NCBI RefSeq assembly: GCF_002563895.1 | Contig: NZ_PDJB01000001.1 | Span: 5,377,501-5,441,500 of the forward strand | DNA length: 64,000 bases | Origin: Pseudomonas lurida | Lineage (GTDB): Bacteria > Pseudomonadota > Gammaproteobacteria > Pseudomonadales > Pseudomonadaceae | Direction of reading: 5' to 3' | Part shown: in pieces, positions 41,010 to 50,262 of the stretch | Layout: each line of letters opens with the position of its first letter | Numbering within the stretch: position 1 is the first letter of the stretch | Position numbers and translations under genes: made by a program | Notes under the pieces: model-generated | Databases searched by the model: none | What the model was told of the DNA's origin: nothing | Seen by the model: only the letters and a program-made list of their open reading frames with translations

Positions 41010-41261
41010 ATGAAAAAGATCACCCCCAATCCCCCCTCCGCAACCCTCTTCACTATCGCTCCGGACGTCACCTCCGAAGCCCTACTAATCCAAGCCAGCG
41101 AAACCCTCGCCTCGCTCAACGCCATGACCACCGACCTGGCTTTCGAACTCGAAGGCGCCCACCGTCACAAGCTGCTGGCCACCCAACAACTGGTCGTGCT
41201 GGGCGAACTGCTGGTCGAGCGAGTGCTGGTCCTCACCCAAGACACACAAACATTCCAGTAA
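41010..41261 (+). CDS. Small DUF3077/DUF6124-like protein
   Basis: 83 residues starting MKKITPNPPSATLFTIAPDV, an N-terminus shared by a family of short pseudomonad proteins (DUF3077/DUF6124). The rest is two amphipathic helices (LLIQASETLASLNAMTTDLAFEL and LLATQQLVVLGELLVERVLVL). No signal peptide. The frame is open upstream, but the conserved start is the ATG at 41010. First core gene after the island; own terminator downstream. Function unknown. Confidence 0.85.
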   Translation: MKKITPNPPSATLFTIAPDVTSEALLIQASETLASLNAMTTDLAFELEGAHRHKLLATQQLVVLGELLVERVLVLTQDTQTFQ

Positions 41262-41264
41262 CAA

Positions 41265-41297
41265 AAAGGCCGAGACGCGTTCAGCGACTCGGCCTTT
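41265..41297 (+). terminator. Terminator after the small DUF3077/DUF6124-like gene
   Basis: AAAGGCCGAG / CTCGGCCTTT, 10-bp stem, 13-nt loop, followed by GTTTGT. Confidence 0.75.
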
Positions 41298-41373
41298 GTT
41301 TGTGCGTCTGGAATCCCGCCACACTTGCGATTACCCTGCTCTCCTCTATCAGACAACCGGAAGTCCGATACCC

Positions 41374-42399
41374 GTGCTCAAGCCCCTCGCCGTTCTCACC
41401 CTCGCCTGCGCCCCTGTGCTCGCAACCGCCGCCGACCTGGCCGGTGTCTGGACGGGTACCCTGGGTAAATCCGCGATCACCGCGTGTTTCAACGGTGCCC
41501 ACGGTGCGAATGGAAGTTACTACTACCAACGTATTCTCACGCCCATTCAGCTGACCCAGGCCAATGCCAGTGAGCCGTGGGTGGAAGACGGACAAACGGG
41601 TTTCTGGCAGTTGGACGATCCGCAGGGCGACAGGTTGACCGGCACCTGGAGCAAAGCCTTGGGCGGTAAAAGCCTGGCGTTGGTGCTCAACCGTGCAGAC
41701 TCCGATGGGTGCGCCAGCGACACCTACAACAACGCGCTTGAAGCCCTGCCGCCTGCGGTAAAAGTCGAGAGGAAGACCTTCGCCGAGCACGCCTATCAAG
41801 TGAAGACCCAAGGTGGGCAGGTCATCCTGAAACTGGAAGGCGACGGGGCGGCCCTCGACAAGATCAATCGCGACCTCGCACGCCTGGCGATCAACCCGCA
41901 AGGCCAGGCCGAGTTCTACCGAGAACGGCGCAATTCACTGGACCAGAGCGGCGGCACCGCGACCAGCGAGATCACAGTGGAACCGTTCTACTGGTCATCG
42001 CACTGGATCACCGTGCGTTTCTATCGCTGGTCGGCAGGCTACGGGCGCGGGGGTATCAGTTGGGGTCTGCACAGTTGGAACCTGCAAACCGGCGAAAAGG
42101 TCGATCCCTGGACGTGGCTGGGCGGCCATGAGCAATGGGACACGCCCTATTCGGGCCAGGTCAAACTGCCGGCCGCTTTCAGCACCTGGTTGGCCAAGCA
42201 GACCACCACGGACGAAGGATGCCCAGCCGTGACCAGCTATTCCTCGTTCGACTTGAGCTTCAACACCCAAGGGCTGCAACTGTCGACACCCGCTCAGGGC
42301 GATGGCTGCGATAACGAGCTGAGCTTCACTTGGGAGCAACTGCAGCCCGTGCTGAGCCCGCAAGGTCAAGCCGCACTGCCTAGCTTGATGGCTCCCTGA
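41374..42399 (+). CDS. Secreted protein of unknown function
   Basis: 341 residues from a GTG at 41374, giving the signal peptide MLKPLAVLTLACAPVLATAA. The mature protein begins DLAGVWTGTLGKSAITACF, a lipocalin-like or GW-type start seen in secreted proteins. The C-terminal part (TVRFYRWSAGYGRGGISWGLHSWNL, TGEKVDPWTWLGG) resembles the DUF3298/RsiV-like beta-sheet pattern, but I cannot confirm it. Several cysteines suggest disulphides. It lies alone, with the next gene 71 bp downstream on the same strand. Confidence 0.75.
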   Translation: MLKPLAVLTLACAPVLATAADLAGVWTGTLGKSAITACFNGAHGANGSYYYQRILTPIQLTQANASEPWVEDGQTGFWQLDDPQGDRLTGTWSKALGGKSLALVLNRADSDGCASDTYNNALEALPPAVKVERKTFAEHAYQVKTQGGQVILKLEGDGAALDKINRDLARLAINPQGQAEFYRERRNSLDQSGGTATSEITVEPFYWSSHWITVRFYRWSAGYGRGGISWGLHSWNLQTGEKVDPWTWLGGHEQWDTPYSGQVKLPAAFSTWLAKQTTTDEGCPAVTSYSSFDLSFNTQGLQLSTPAQGDGCDNELSFTWEQLQPVLSPQGQAALPSLMAP

Positions 42400-42469
42400 T
42401 CGACCTTACAAAAATCCAACATCCATTCACGAAATATTCAGAAACACCAACGGATACTAGCCCATTGCA

Positions 42470-43948
42470 ATGACCGTTCCCCCGGACGGTCCTCCTGCCT
42501 TGGTAGCCCCATTCATGACGCGTCCCGCCCCCCTGCTGCTCCTGCTTGCTGGTCTGTTGTTCTTCTTTGCCCTGGGTAACCATGAGCTGCAAGGCTCCAC
42601 CGAGGCCCGCGTCGCCGGGATCGCCATGGCCATGCACCTGGACAATAACTGGGTGGTGCCCCAGTTGTTTCGGGAGCCCTTCCTGGAAAAGCCGCCCCTG
42701 AGCCTGTGGATCGACGCCGGGGCGATTCGCCTCTTCGGCGGCACCACCTGGGCTGTGCGCCTGGCGTCGGCGTTTGCCGGATTGTTGAGCGTGATGCTGC
42801 TCTACGCCATGCTGCGAAGGTTTGGGCGGTCGCAAACACTGGCGTTCAGCGCGGCCTTGATCCTGGCAACCATGGCCAGCTACTGGAGCAATGTACGCGG
42901 CGTGGGTGAGGACTCACTGCTCACCCTCGGCGTGACCGCTGCGCTGCTGGCGTTCTATCAGGCCGTGCGGCCAGATCGTCAAGGCTCCAGCGTAGGCGCA
43001 TGGGCACTGTTTACGGCGGGGATGGTGATCGCCACCCTCAGTAAAGGCGTGCTGGGGTTGGCGATGCCGGGCATTGTGATTTTTGTGTACCTGGCCAGCA
43101 CCAGCCTGATGGACAAGCGCCTGCACATTGGCGACTGGCTCAAGCCGGCACTGTTGACCCTGTTGGCGTTGGTGCCGCTGATCATCTGGCTGGGCTTCCT
43201 GTACCAACGCGGCGGGATGCAGGCGGTGGCCGAAGTGCTGTTGACCAACAGCGTCGGGCGGTTCAGCGGCTCATTTGTCGAGGCCGGGCATTACGAGCCG
43301 TTCTACTACTACATCGCCAAGTTGCCCGAAGCCTTCCTGCCCTGGAATATCCTGGTGTACCTGGGCCTGTGGCATTTCCGTAAAAGCCTGGTGCGCAACC
43401 GCTACCACCTGTTCTTCAGCGTCTGGCTGGTGGCGCAGTTCACCCTGCTCACCCTGGCGTCGAGCAAACGCACTGTGTACCTGATGGCACTCACGCCCGC
43501 CGCCGCCGTGCTGGCCGCGGAATATGCACGGGCACTGCTGGACTGGCTGAAGGCCCACAAACCCGCATTGCACAAGCACCACAGACCCGTAGTGGGCGGT
43601 GTGTTCACCCTGGCCGTGGGTTGCTACCTGATCGCGGCCTTCTGGTTTGCGCCCAAGGCCGACGTGCGTCACTCGTTCGTACCGGTGATCAGCCAAGTCC
43701 AGGCATTGAAAGATGAAGGCAGGGAAGTGGTGCTGTTCCGGCCCAACGAACGCATCGCCGGGGCCAGCGTGTTCTACCTGCAGGCCTACTTGCCGATCCT
43801 GCAAACGGAAGCGCAGCTGCACAGTTACCTCAGTGCAAAGCCCGGCAACGTTGCGTTGCTGGACCCTACCGACGACCTGGTTACCCCGGTGAAGGTGTTC
43901 AAGCAGATGTCGATCAATCGCCAGCCTTACGCCTTCGTGGAGCAGTAA
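42470..43948 (+). CDS. ArnT-like / GT39-83 family glycosyltransferase, membrane
   Basis: 492 residues, about 10-12 membrane helices. The periplasmic first loop has STEARVAGIAMAMHLDNNWVVPQLF and REPFLEKPPLSLW, the dolichyl-phosphate-mannose / ArnT type acceptor motif (E-R...P...KPPL). It would move a sugar from an undecaprenyl-phosphate carrier to lipid A, protein or another envelope acceptor; the real substrate is unknown. Two starts are possible (42470 and ATG 42515); neither has a clear ribosome-binding site. No arn operon neighbours are present, so a role other than polymyxin resistance is likely. Confidence 0.8.
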   Translation: MTVPPDGPPALVAPFMTRPAPLLLLLAGLLFFFALGNHELQGSTEARVAGIAMAMHLDNNWVVPQLFREPFLEKPPLSLWIDAGAIRLFGGTTWAVRLASAFAGLLSVMLLYAMLRRFGRSQTLAFSAALILATMASYWSNVRGVGEDSLLTLGVTAALLAFYQAVRPDRQGSSVGAWALFTAGMVIATLSKGVLGLAMPGIVIFVYLASTSLMDKRLHIGDWLKPALLTLLALVPLIIWLGFLYQRGGMQAVAEVLLTNSVGRFSGSFVEAGHYEPFYYYIAKLPEAFLPWNILVYLGLWHFRKSLVRNRYHLFFSVWLVAQFTLLTLASSKRTVYLMALTPAAAVLAAEYARALLDWLKAHKPALHKHHRPVVGGVFTLAVGCYLIAAFWFAPKADVRHSFVPVISQVQALKDEGREVVLFRPNERIAGASVFYLQAYLPILQTEAQLHSYLSAKPGNVALLDPTDDLVTPVKVFKQMSINRQPYAFVEQ

Positions 43949-43963
43949 GGCTGGCGCAGGGCA

Positions 43964-44452
43964 TCAGTGCTTGGTGACCTTGTCCAGGTAACCCATGGCA
44001 AATGCCGAGACCACGAAGGTCATGTGGATGATCACGTACCACATCAAGTGCTGCGGATCGACGTTCTTGGCGTCCATGAAGATGCGCAGCAAGTGGATGG
44101 ACGAAATCGCCACGATGGAGGCCGCCACTTTCATCTTCAACGACGAAGAGTCCATGGTGCCCAGCCAGTTGAGCTTCTCTTTGTTGTCATCGATATCCAG
44201 CTGCGAGACGAAGTTCTCGTAGCCGGAGATCATCACCATCACCAGCAAGCCACCGACCAGGGCCATGTCGATCAACGACAGCAGCACCAGGATCAGCTCG
44301 GACTCGGCCATCGAGAACACACTCGGCAGCAGGTGAATCACTTCCTGGAAGAATTTCAGCGCCAGCGCCAGCAACCCCAGGGACAAGCCGAAATAGATCG
44401 GCGCCAGCAGCCAGCGCGAGGCGTACATAGCATTTTCGATAAAGCGTTCCAT
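43964..44452 (-). CDS. YqhA-family membrane protein (TIGR00645)
   Basis: 162 residues with four hydrophobic segments (about 12-35, 52-78, 108-125, 136-155). The start [25 protein letters not shown] and the motif [10 protein letters not shown] are characteristic of the YqhA/UPF0114 family. Inner-membrane protein, function unknown. It is convergent with the glycosyltransferase gene (15 bp between the stops). Confidence 0.92.
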   Translation of the reverse strand: MERFIENAMYASRWLLAPIYFGLSLGLLALALKFFQEVIHLLPSVFSMAESELILVLLSLIDMALVGGLLVMVMISGYENFVSQLDIDDNKEKLNWLGTMDSSSLKMKVAASIVAISSIHLLRIFMDAKNVDPQHLMWYVIIHMTFVVSAFAMGYLDKVTKH

Positions 44453-44615
44453 TGGATCTCACACAGCTTGGCTAGAAATGGCGGCGAGTATACCAGCCGC
44501 TACAAGTCACCTGTAACCACGAGAAAACTGACGTGGGCGGCATCTGTAAGGGAATTTTTCTGCTAGTGTCGAGCCCAATAAATCGGCTCGATGACGTCGA
44601 ACAGGAAAAACTCAG

Positions 44616-46439
44616 ATGATGGATGTGCGATCCCCCTTGGCCAGTATCGGCCTGTGCGCGGCATTGCTGCTGGCCGGCGGCTGCTCCCCCAGCGACGAGC
44701 AGAAGCAGACCACCCTCGAAGAGAAAAGCGCCAAGTTCGAACAGTCCCTCGACAGCATCCAGGACCCCAAGCTGCGCGACGCCGTCGCCGACCTGGGCGG
44801 TTCGCTGCTATTACTGGAGCGGGCGCGGGTCAAGCTCGCCACCAAACCCATCGAAGCCGAATACGGCGAGGACACCCTGGCCTTGCTCAAGCATTACCCC
44901 ACGCCCCAAGCGCTGGTGGACACCTACATCAATGGCCTGTTCGTGCTGCGCAAGACCTCCCATTCCGACTACCTGACCGATTTGCAGCCGGTGTTCCCGT
45001 TCAACTTCAACATCCCGGACCAGTTCCCCTTCCCCCACGGCCTGGAATGGCAGTCGGTGACCTTGAGCAACAACAAGGTCATCCCCTTCCAGCCAGAATG
45101 GTCGGAAACCGATCCCGGCATTCAGCTGAGCCCCAGCAGTTCCAACCTCACCAACCCCGACGACCTGACGGTGACCTACCCGTTCTTCGATGGCATCGAG
45201 ACGGAAAACAAGAGCCAGCCACAGCCCGTCAGCCTCAAGGGCACAGTCGAAGTGATCGCGCCGGGCAAGGTGTTGACGTTTGACCTGTCGAAAAAGGACG
45301 TCGGCCACACGCGCACCGAAGGCAATATCAGCCTCAAGCTGCTGCTCCTGGAGAAAAATTACGCCGAGATCGAGCTGACCAACAGCCAACCGCTGGCACC
45401 CGAAATCGGCGACGAGTCGCCCAACCCGCTATTAGTGCAAGCGCGGGACACCACCGGGCAATTCCTTACGCGCTCGGGCTCGATCAATGAAAGCAGCGCA
45501 CAGGTGGCGTTCTACGAGAAACAGCTGGCCGAGATGCAAAAGCAGAAGGCCTGGTCGGAGGCGTTCGAGAAACAGCTGACCGATGAGCAAAAAGCCTTCG
45601 AACACAAGCAGAGCAGCCATTACGCCAAAGTGTATTTCAATGGCTTGATCGACAACCTGCAGGTCAACGTACTGGATTTCTCCACCGCGACCCTCACCCG
45701 CAAAGACCTCGACCTGCCGGTACTGCGCTTCGACAAGAACAGCCTGCAGAAGACCGTACAAGCGCTGCCCATGCCGGTCACCGTGTATGACGACGGCGCC
45801 GCCAGCTGGCTCAAAGACGCGAGCATGACCGAGGACCAACTGAAAAACAGCGTCACCATCAGCCAGTCGGTCGAAGATGCCAGCGCCGCGCACATCGCGT
45901 TCGATCACCCCTTCACCTTCAATGACGACCTGGTGGGCAGCGAGCGCAACAGCAGCGAATCCCCCGTGACCTTCTTCACTGCCGATGAAAAAGGCCAGCG
46001 CGGCGAGCCGATCGAATTGCCGACCGAGGCCTTTGAACTGAACCCGGCGCGCGGCACCCTTACCTACGACCTGAACCTGTTCCCGGAAAACCCGGCCTAT
46101 GTCGTGGGTTCGATTCCACTGTTCCTGGCGACCATCGAGAAAGCCGAGATAGACGTGACCCAGCTGCCCAAAGGGCTGACCCTCAAGGACAACGCGCTGA
46201 TCGTCGACCAGAAGGAATTCCCCGCTGACGGCTGGCGCTTCTACGCCAAGGACGCCAGAGGCAACTACCTCAAGGAAATCCTCGGCGTGAGCCACCGCGC
46301 CGAGGAGTACGGCACGGCGATGTTTGACGTGCATTACTTCTACGGCCAGCCGACGACCCTGGAAAGCTACCAGCGCACCGACCTGACTACCGTGCAATAC
46401 GGTTTCGAGGTCAAGCTGGACAAACCCGAGAACAAATAA
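44616..46439 (+). CDS. Large lipoprotein of unknown function
   Basis: 607 residues. The lipobox LLLAGGC (Cys near 23) follows a hydrophobic signal, so it is a lipoprotein of the outer or inner membrane. The mature protein is mostly beta-strand-like and hydrophilic, with a Gln/Lys-rich helical segment near 300-335 (EKQLAEMQKQKAWSEAFEKQLTDEQKAFEHKQ). No enzyme motif or named domain is recognised. The start could be either of two adjacent ATGs. Monocistronic in appearance. Confidence 0.8.
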   Translation: MMDVRSPLASIGLCAALLLAGGCSPSDEQKQTTLEEKSAKFEQSLDSIQDPKLRDAVADLGGSLLLLERARVKLATKPIEAEYGEDTLALLKHYPTPQALVDTYINGLFVLRKTSHSDYLTDLQPVFPFNFNIPDQFPFPHGLEWQSVTLSNNKVIPFQPEWSETDPGIQLSPSSSNLTNPDDLTVTYPFFDGIETENKSQPQPVSLKGTVEVIAPGKVLTFDLSKKDVGHTRTEGNISLKLLLLEKNYAEIELTNSQPLAPEIGDESPNPLLVQARDTTGQFLTRSGSINESSAQVAFYEKQLAEMQKQKAWSEAFEKQLTDEQKAFEHKQSSHYAKVYFNGLIDNLQVNVLDFSTATLTRKDLDLPVLRFDKNSLQKTVQALPMPVTVYDDGAASWLKDASMTEDQLKNSVTISQSVEDASAAHIAFDHPFTFNDDLVGSERNSSESPVTFFTADEKGQRGEPIELPTEAFELNPARGTLTYDLNLFPENPAYVVGSIPLFLATIEKAEIDVTQLPKGLTLKDNALIVDQKEFPADGWRFYAKDARGNYLKEILGVSHRAEEYGTAMFDVHYFYGQPTTLESYQRTDLTTVQYGFEVKLDKPENK

Positions 46440-46446
46440 CCGGCGC

Positions 46447-46764
46447 CTACAGGGCCAACCGGTCATGCCCGCCGTTGAGCTGGCGCAGATGGGCCTGCAT
46501 GTGCAGGCACCAGATCTGTGGGTCGCCCGCCAGCTCATAGCCGTGCAGGGTCAGGCTGTCCACGATGGATTCCAGAATATTTTCCGCGGCGAATGGCCCT
46601 GGAAACGGGCCTTGGGACTTGATGGTGGATGGCTGTTCGCCGGTCATTCCGGCGGCAAACAACAAGGTCCACATCCCGTTATCCCCCGCTAGAGGGCGAA
46701 TGGAACATTCGATACGGGTGACCAGGCCAAAGCACTGGCGGGTAAGGCAGAGGTTGCGCGGCAT
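46447..46764 (-). CDS. Conserved hypothetical protein
   Basis: 105 residues from the ATG at 46764 (GAGGG 8 nt upstream); a TTG 10 codons earlier is also in frame. The product starts MPRNLCLTRQCFGLVTRIEC and ends QAHLRQLNGGHDRLAL, with no signal peptide or membrane segment. Composition and codon pattern look genuine and it fills the space after the lipoprotein gene, ending 8 bp from its stop on the opposite strand. I do not recognise a domain. Confidence 0.65.
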   Translation of the reverse strand: MPRNLCLTRQCFGLVTRIECSIRPLAGDNGMWTLLFAAGMTGEQPSTIKSQGPFPGPFAAENILESIVDSLTLHGYELAGDPQIWCLHMQAHLRQLNGGHDRLAL

Positions 46765-46934
46765 GGCGGCGACCCTCGGTAGATCGGTGTTCAACCTGCG
46801 CCTGGGCGAGGCTGTTTCTATCCAGCGACTCCTGTGGATATCCCTTGATCACAGAATAGAATAAAACCAAGACAAACCAAGGTTGTAGGGACCAACGGGC
46901 ATTGGCCCCCGATTTACCAGTCAATTTAATGACA

Positions 46935-46972
46935 TCCCCCCGGTAGGAGCCGGGTTGCCGGCTCCAGGGGGT
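46935..46972. terminator. Long GC-rich hairpin after the Lon-like gene
   Basis: CCCCC...GGAGCCGG-gttg-CCGGCTCC...GGGGG forms an extended stem next to the stop of the minus-strand protease gene. No T run; REP-like or terminator function. Confidence 0.5.
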
Positions 46973-46975
46973 GTG

Positions 46976-49414
46976 TCAGGTCGGCTTGGCTTCCGCCAGC
47001 GCCTGCTGTGCCAGTTCCTTCTCGGCCTCCTTCAAGTCTTCTTCGCTGATCATCTCGGCAATCGCGCGCAACCGCTCGACCACCCGCGCATTCACCGAGC
47101 CCTCAGGAAATTGCCCCTCGGCGTCCGGCTCACCAGCAGGCTCGCCCACCAGCAGGCTCAACGCCTCATCCGCCTGGCGCACGGCATAGATATGGAACTG
47201 CCCGGCGCGTACGGCCTGCAAGACCTTCTCATCGAGCATCAACGTGGCAACGTTGGCTTGTGGAATGATCGCGCCCTGCTCGCCGGTCAGACCGCGGGCT
47301 TCACAGAGGCGGAAGAAACCTTCGATCTTCTCGTTGACCCCACCCACCGCCTGCACTTCACCAAACTGGTTGATCGAGCCGGTGATGGCAAAGCACTGCT
47401 TGAGCGGTGTTTTCGACAAGGCCGAGATCAAGGTGCACGCCTCGCCCAGGGAGGCACTGTCGCCGTCCACGTAGCCGTAGGACTGCTCCAACGCGATGCT
47501 CGCGGAGATCGCCAGCGGGAATTCCTGGGCATAACGGCTGCCCAGGTAACCGGTGAGGATCATCACGCCCTTGGAGTGGATCGGCTGGCCAAGGTTGACC
47601 TCACGCTCGATGTCGACAATACCGCTGCCGCCGGGGTACACCGTGGCGGAAATCCGCGCCGGCACGCCGAAGGCGGAGTCGCCCACTTCCAGTACCGTCA
47701 GGCCGTTGCACTTGCCCACCGCTGCACCGGCCGTGTCGATCAGGATGACACCGGCAAGCATGTCATCGAGAATCCGCGCGGACACCCGCCCGGTGCGCGT
47801 GGCCTTGGCCTTGAGTGCACGCTCGATGTGACCGGCGTCGGTCATCTCGTCACCCGCCAGGTGACGAATGAAGTCCGCCTCGCTGACCAGTTGGAACAAG
47901 TCCCCAATGCGCGCCGACAAGCGCCCCTGGTGCTCGGCCAGGCGTGCGCTGTAAGTGGCCAACCGCGCCACCGCGTCCGAGGTCAGCGGCGCCATGCCTT
48001 CTTCCGACGTGCGGGTTTTGAGCAACTGCGCGAACTGCTCCAGGCTTTCGTCGACCATCGGGATGTCTTCATCGAAGTCCACCAGCACCCGGAACATTTC
48101 CTGGAAGTCCGGATCGGCGTCCTGCAACGCGTAGTACAGCTGACGCGAACCGATGATGATCACCTTGACCTGCAGCGGGATCATCTGCGGGTTGAGGGTC
48201 ACGGTCGCCAAGCGGCCCAGCTCGCCCAGCGGCGATTCCATTTTCAGCTTGCGCGATTGCAGGGAACGCTTGAGGGCGTCCCATACGAACGGCTCGCTGA
48301 GCATTTTCTCGGCTTCCAGAATCAGGAAACCACCGTTGGCACGGTGCAGGGCGCCCGGGCGCAACTGGCGATAGGTGGTGTAGAGCGCGCCCTGGTCGGT
48401 GCTGTATTCGATCCGTCCGAACAGGTTGTCGTAGGTCGGGTGCGGTTCAAACACTACCGGTGCGCCACCGTTGACCGCATGGCCCACCACCAGGCTTGGG
48501 CAATATTGCTCCTCGAGCAGCTTGCGCGCCTGGGCGTCGGTCTTGGCGTCGTCGACCAGTTGCTCGACCACCGTCTTGAGCAAGTACACCTGCATGGCCT
48601 GCAGGTAACCGCAGACGGCGGCATTTTCCGCGTACTTTTCCGACAGCGGCGCAAGCAACGGCTGCAGCGCCAGGGTGATGGTTTCTTCGTTGAACTGACG
48701 CAGTTGGTTGTTGGACTCGCGCTTCCACTGCGGCAGGCTCGCCAGCTCTTCATTGAGGCGTTCTTCGAGCTCGGAAATATCCGAGTGGAAGCGCTCGCGG
48801 TCAACGTCCGGCAACTGCGAGAACTCGGCCTCGTCCAGCGCCTTGCCGTCGAGCATCGGCGTGAACGCGATGTTGGAGCTGTCACGGTAAAGCGCCACAT
48901 CCTTTTCCAGGGCCAGGCGTTCGATCACGTCCAGGGCCTTGTCGTAGCGCTGGTTGAACGCCCGGTCGATGGCGCTTTTGCGCTGTTGATACGTCGGGTG
49001 CTCGAAGACTGCGGGGAAGGTGGCCACCAGGTTGTCGACCAACCCGTTGATATCGGCAATGAACGCCGCCGCCGCACCGCCCGGCAATTCCAGGGCACGG
49101 GGTTCGCGAGGCTCATCGAAATTGTTCACGTAGACCCAGTCTGCCGGGGTCTGCAGGCGCTTGCCTTCGGCCTTCAGGTAGCGTTTGACGAACGAAAAGC
49201 GGCCGGTGCCCGGCTCGCCCATCACAAATACGTTGTAACCGGGGCGTGGCATGGCCACACCGAACTGCAAGGCTTCAACCGCACGTTCCTGGCCAAGCAC
49301 ACCGCGAAAGGGCTCCAAATCATTGGTGGTCGAGAAGCTGAACTGTTCAGCGGAGAAAGGGCGAGTCAGCGCTTCGGGCGCTAGACGCAAGCTGGCAGCA
49401 ACAGGATCAGGCAT
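46976..49414 (-). CDS. Lon-like ATP-dependent protease (YcbZ/LonH type)
   Basis: 812 residues. An ATPase-like part with VFVMGEPGTGRFSF (a diverged Walker A, GEPGTGRF, lacking the usual Lys) and FLILEAEKML as a Walker B-like motif is followed by a Lon-type protease domain with Ser653 in DGDSASLGEAC and Lys696 in GGVNEKIEGFF, the Ser-Lys dyad. A helical insertion (about 150-330) lies inside the ATPase half. The family is called Lon-related protease or YcbZ; the altered Walker A is usual for it. Single gene, divergent from the DUF3015 gene. Substrates unknown. Confidence 0.88.
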   Translation of the reverse strand: MPDPVAASLRLAPEALTRPFSAEQFSFSTTNDLEPFRGVLGQERAVEALQFGVAMPRPGYNVFVMGEPGTGRFSFVKRYLKAEGKRLQTPADWVYVNNFDEPREPRALELPGGAAAAFIADINGLVDNLVATFPAVFEHPTYQQRKSAIDRAFNQRYDKALDVIERLALEKDVALYRDSSNIAFTPMLDGKALDEAEFSQLPDVDRERFHSDISELEERLNEELASLPQWKRESNNQLRQFNEETITLALQPLLAPLSEKYAENAAVCGYLQAMQVYLLKTVVEQLVDDAKTDAQARKLLEEQYCPSLVVGHAVNGGAPVVFEPHPTYDNLFGRIEYSTDQGALYTTYRQLRPGALHRANGGFLILEAEKMLSEPFVWDALKRSLQSRKLKMESPLGELGRLATVTLNPQMIPLQVKVIIIGSRQLYYALQDADPDFQEMFRVLVDFDEDIPMVDESLEQFAQLLKTRTSEEGMAPLTSDAVARLATYSARLAEHQGRLSARIGDLFQLVSEADFIRHLAGDEMTDAGHIERALKAKATRTGRVSARILDDMLAGVILIDTAGAAVGKCNGLTVLEVGDSAFGVPARISATVYPGGSGIVDIEREVNLGQPIHSKGVMILTGYLGSRYAQEFPLAISASIALEQSYGYVDGDSASLGEACTLISALSKTPLKQCFAITGSINQFGEVQAVGGVNEKIEGFFRLCEARGLTGEQGAIIPQANVATLMLDEKVLQAVRAGQFHIYAVRQADEALSLLVGEPAGEPDAEGQFPEGSVNARVVERLRAIAEMISEEDLKEAEKELAQQALAEAKPT

Positions 49415-49681
49415 CGGGCTTCCTTACATCAGGCGGGGCAGATGACGGCATTCTGGCTCCCGGTTATGCACCCTGGCAAGGCGCGCTTGTGGGAAAGCTT
49501 AGACAGGAGAGGCGTCCTACAAAAAAATCGCGATAACGCTGATTGTTTTATAAAAACACACGGAACCCTTGGAACATGCCTAAACTCCAAACTGCGCGGG
49601 TTGGACTAATAACCGATCCCTAGGGCGCTATGAAGTGCCTGAACCCTTGTCCATTGGTTTGCACACAAAGAGAACAAAGCT

Positions 49682-50170
49682 ATGAAACGGATCCTTCTCG
49701 GTACTCTCTTCACCGTCGTCTCCCTCAATGCAATGGCAGAAGCACCAGGTGGCCCGAACTGTGGTTGGGGCAACATGTTGTTCGAAGGCCAGCGCGGTAC
49801 TCCAGCTCACTTCCTGGCCTCCACCACCAACGGCACCTCGGGTAACGCCACCTTCGGCATGACCTCGGGCACCAACGGTTGCAGCACCAACAGCGCCCTG
49901 ACCTACGGCGGCAAGTCTTGGATTGCCATGAATGGCATGATGAACGAGCTGTCCGAAGACATGGCCAAGGGTAACGGCGAAGCGCTGACTACCTACGCCG
50001 TGGTACTGGGTGTTGCACCAGAAGATCGTGAGCACTTCGCTGCCGTGACCCACGAGCACTTCCAGCAGATCTTCAGCAAGGCTGACGTGACCGCTGATGA
50101 CGTGCACAACAACACCATTGCTGTACTGAAAAGTGATGCCCGTCTGGCGAAATACGCTACCCAGGCTTAA
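49682..50170 (+). CDS. DUF3015 family secreted protein
   Basis: 162 residues. Signal peptide MKRILLGTLFTVVSLNAMA, then the DUF3015 pattern: PNCGWGNMLFEGQRGT, HFLASTTNGTSGNATFGMTSGTNGC, and the later helical part with HEHFQQIFSKADVTADD. Two cysteines may form a disulphide. Codon use is highly biased, suggesting strong expression. It has a good terminator downstream. Function not known. Confidence 0.92.
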   Translation: MKRILLGTLFTVVSLNAMAEAPGGPNCGWGNMLFEGQRGTPAHFLASTTNGTSGNATFGMTSGTNGCSTNSALTYGGKSWIAMNGMMNELSEDMAKGNGEALTTYAVVLGVAPEDREHFAAVTHEHFQQIFSKADVTADDVHNNTIAVLKSDARLAKYATQA

Positions 50171-50180
50171 GCTCGACCAG

Positions 50181-50202
50181 CCCGCGCCTTCCAAGGCGCG
50201 GG
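50181..50202 (+). terminator. Terminator after the DUF3015 gene
   Basis: CCCGCGCCTT-cc-AAGGCGCGGG followed by TTTTATTTTT. Confidence 0.88.
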
Positions 50203-50262
50203 TTTTATTTTTGGACCCGCCTCCTCCTTGGGTCTTTATTATTTCCGACTTAAGTTGCCCCT

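Noticed and set aside
46955..49384. 809-codon plus-strand frame
   Set aside because: Antisense shadow of the Lon-like protease gene; product is Arg/His/Gln/Val-rich without motifs.
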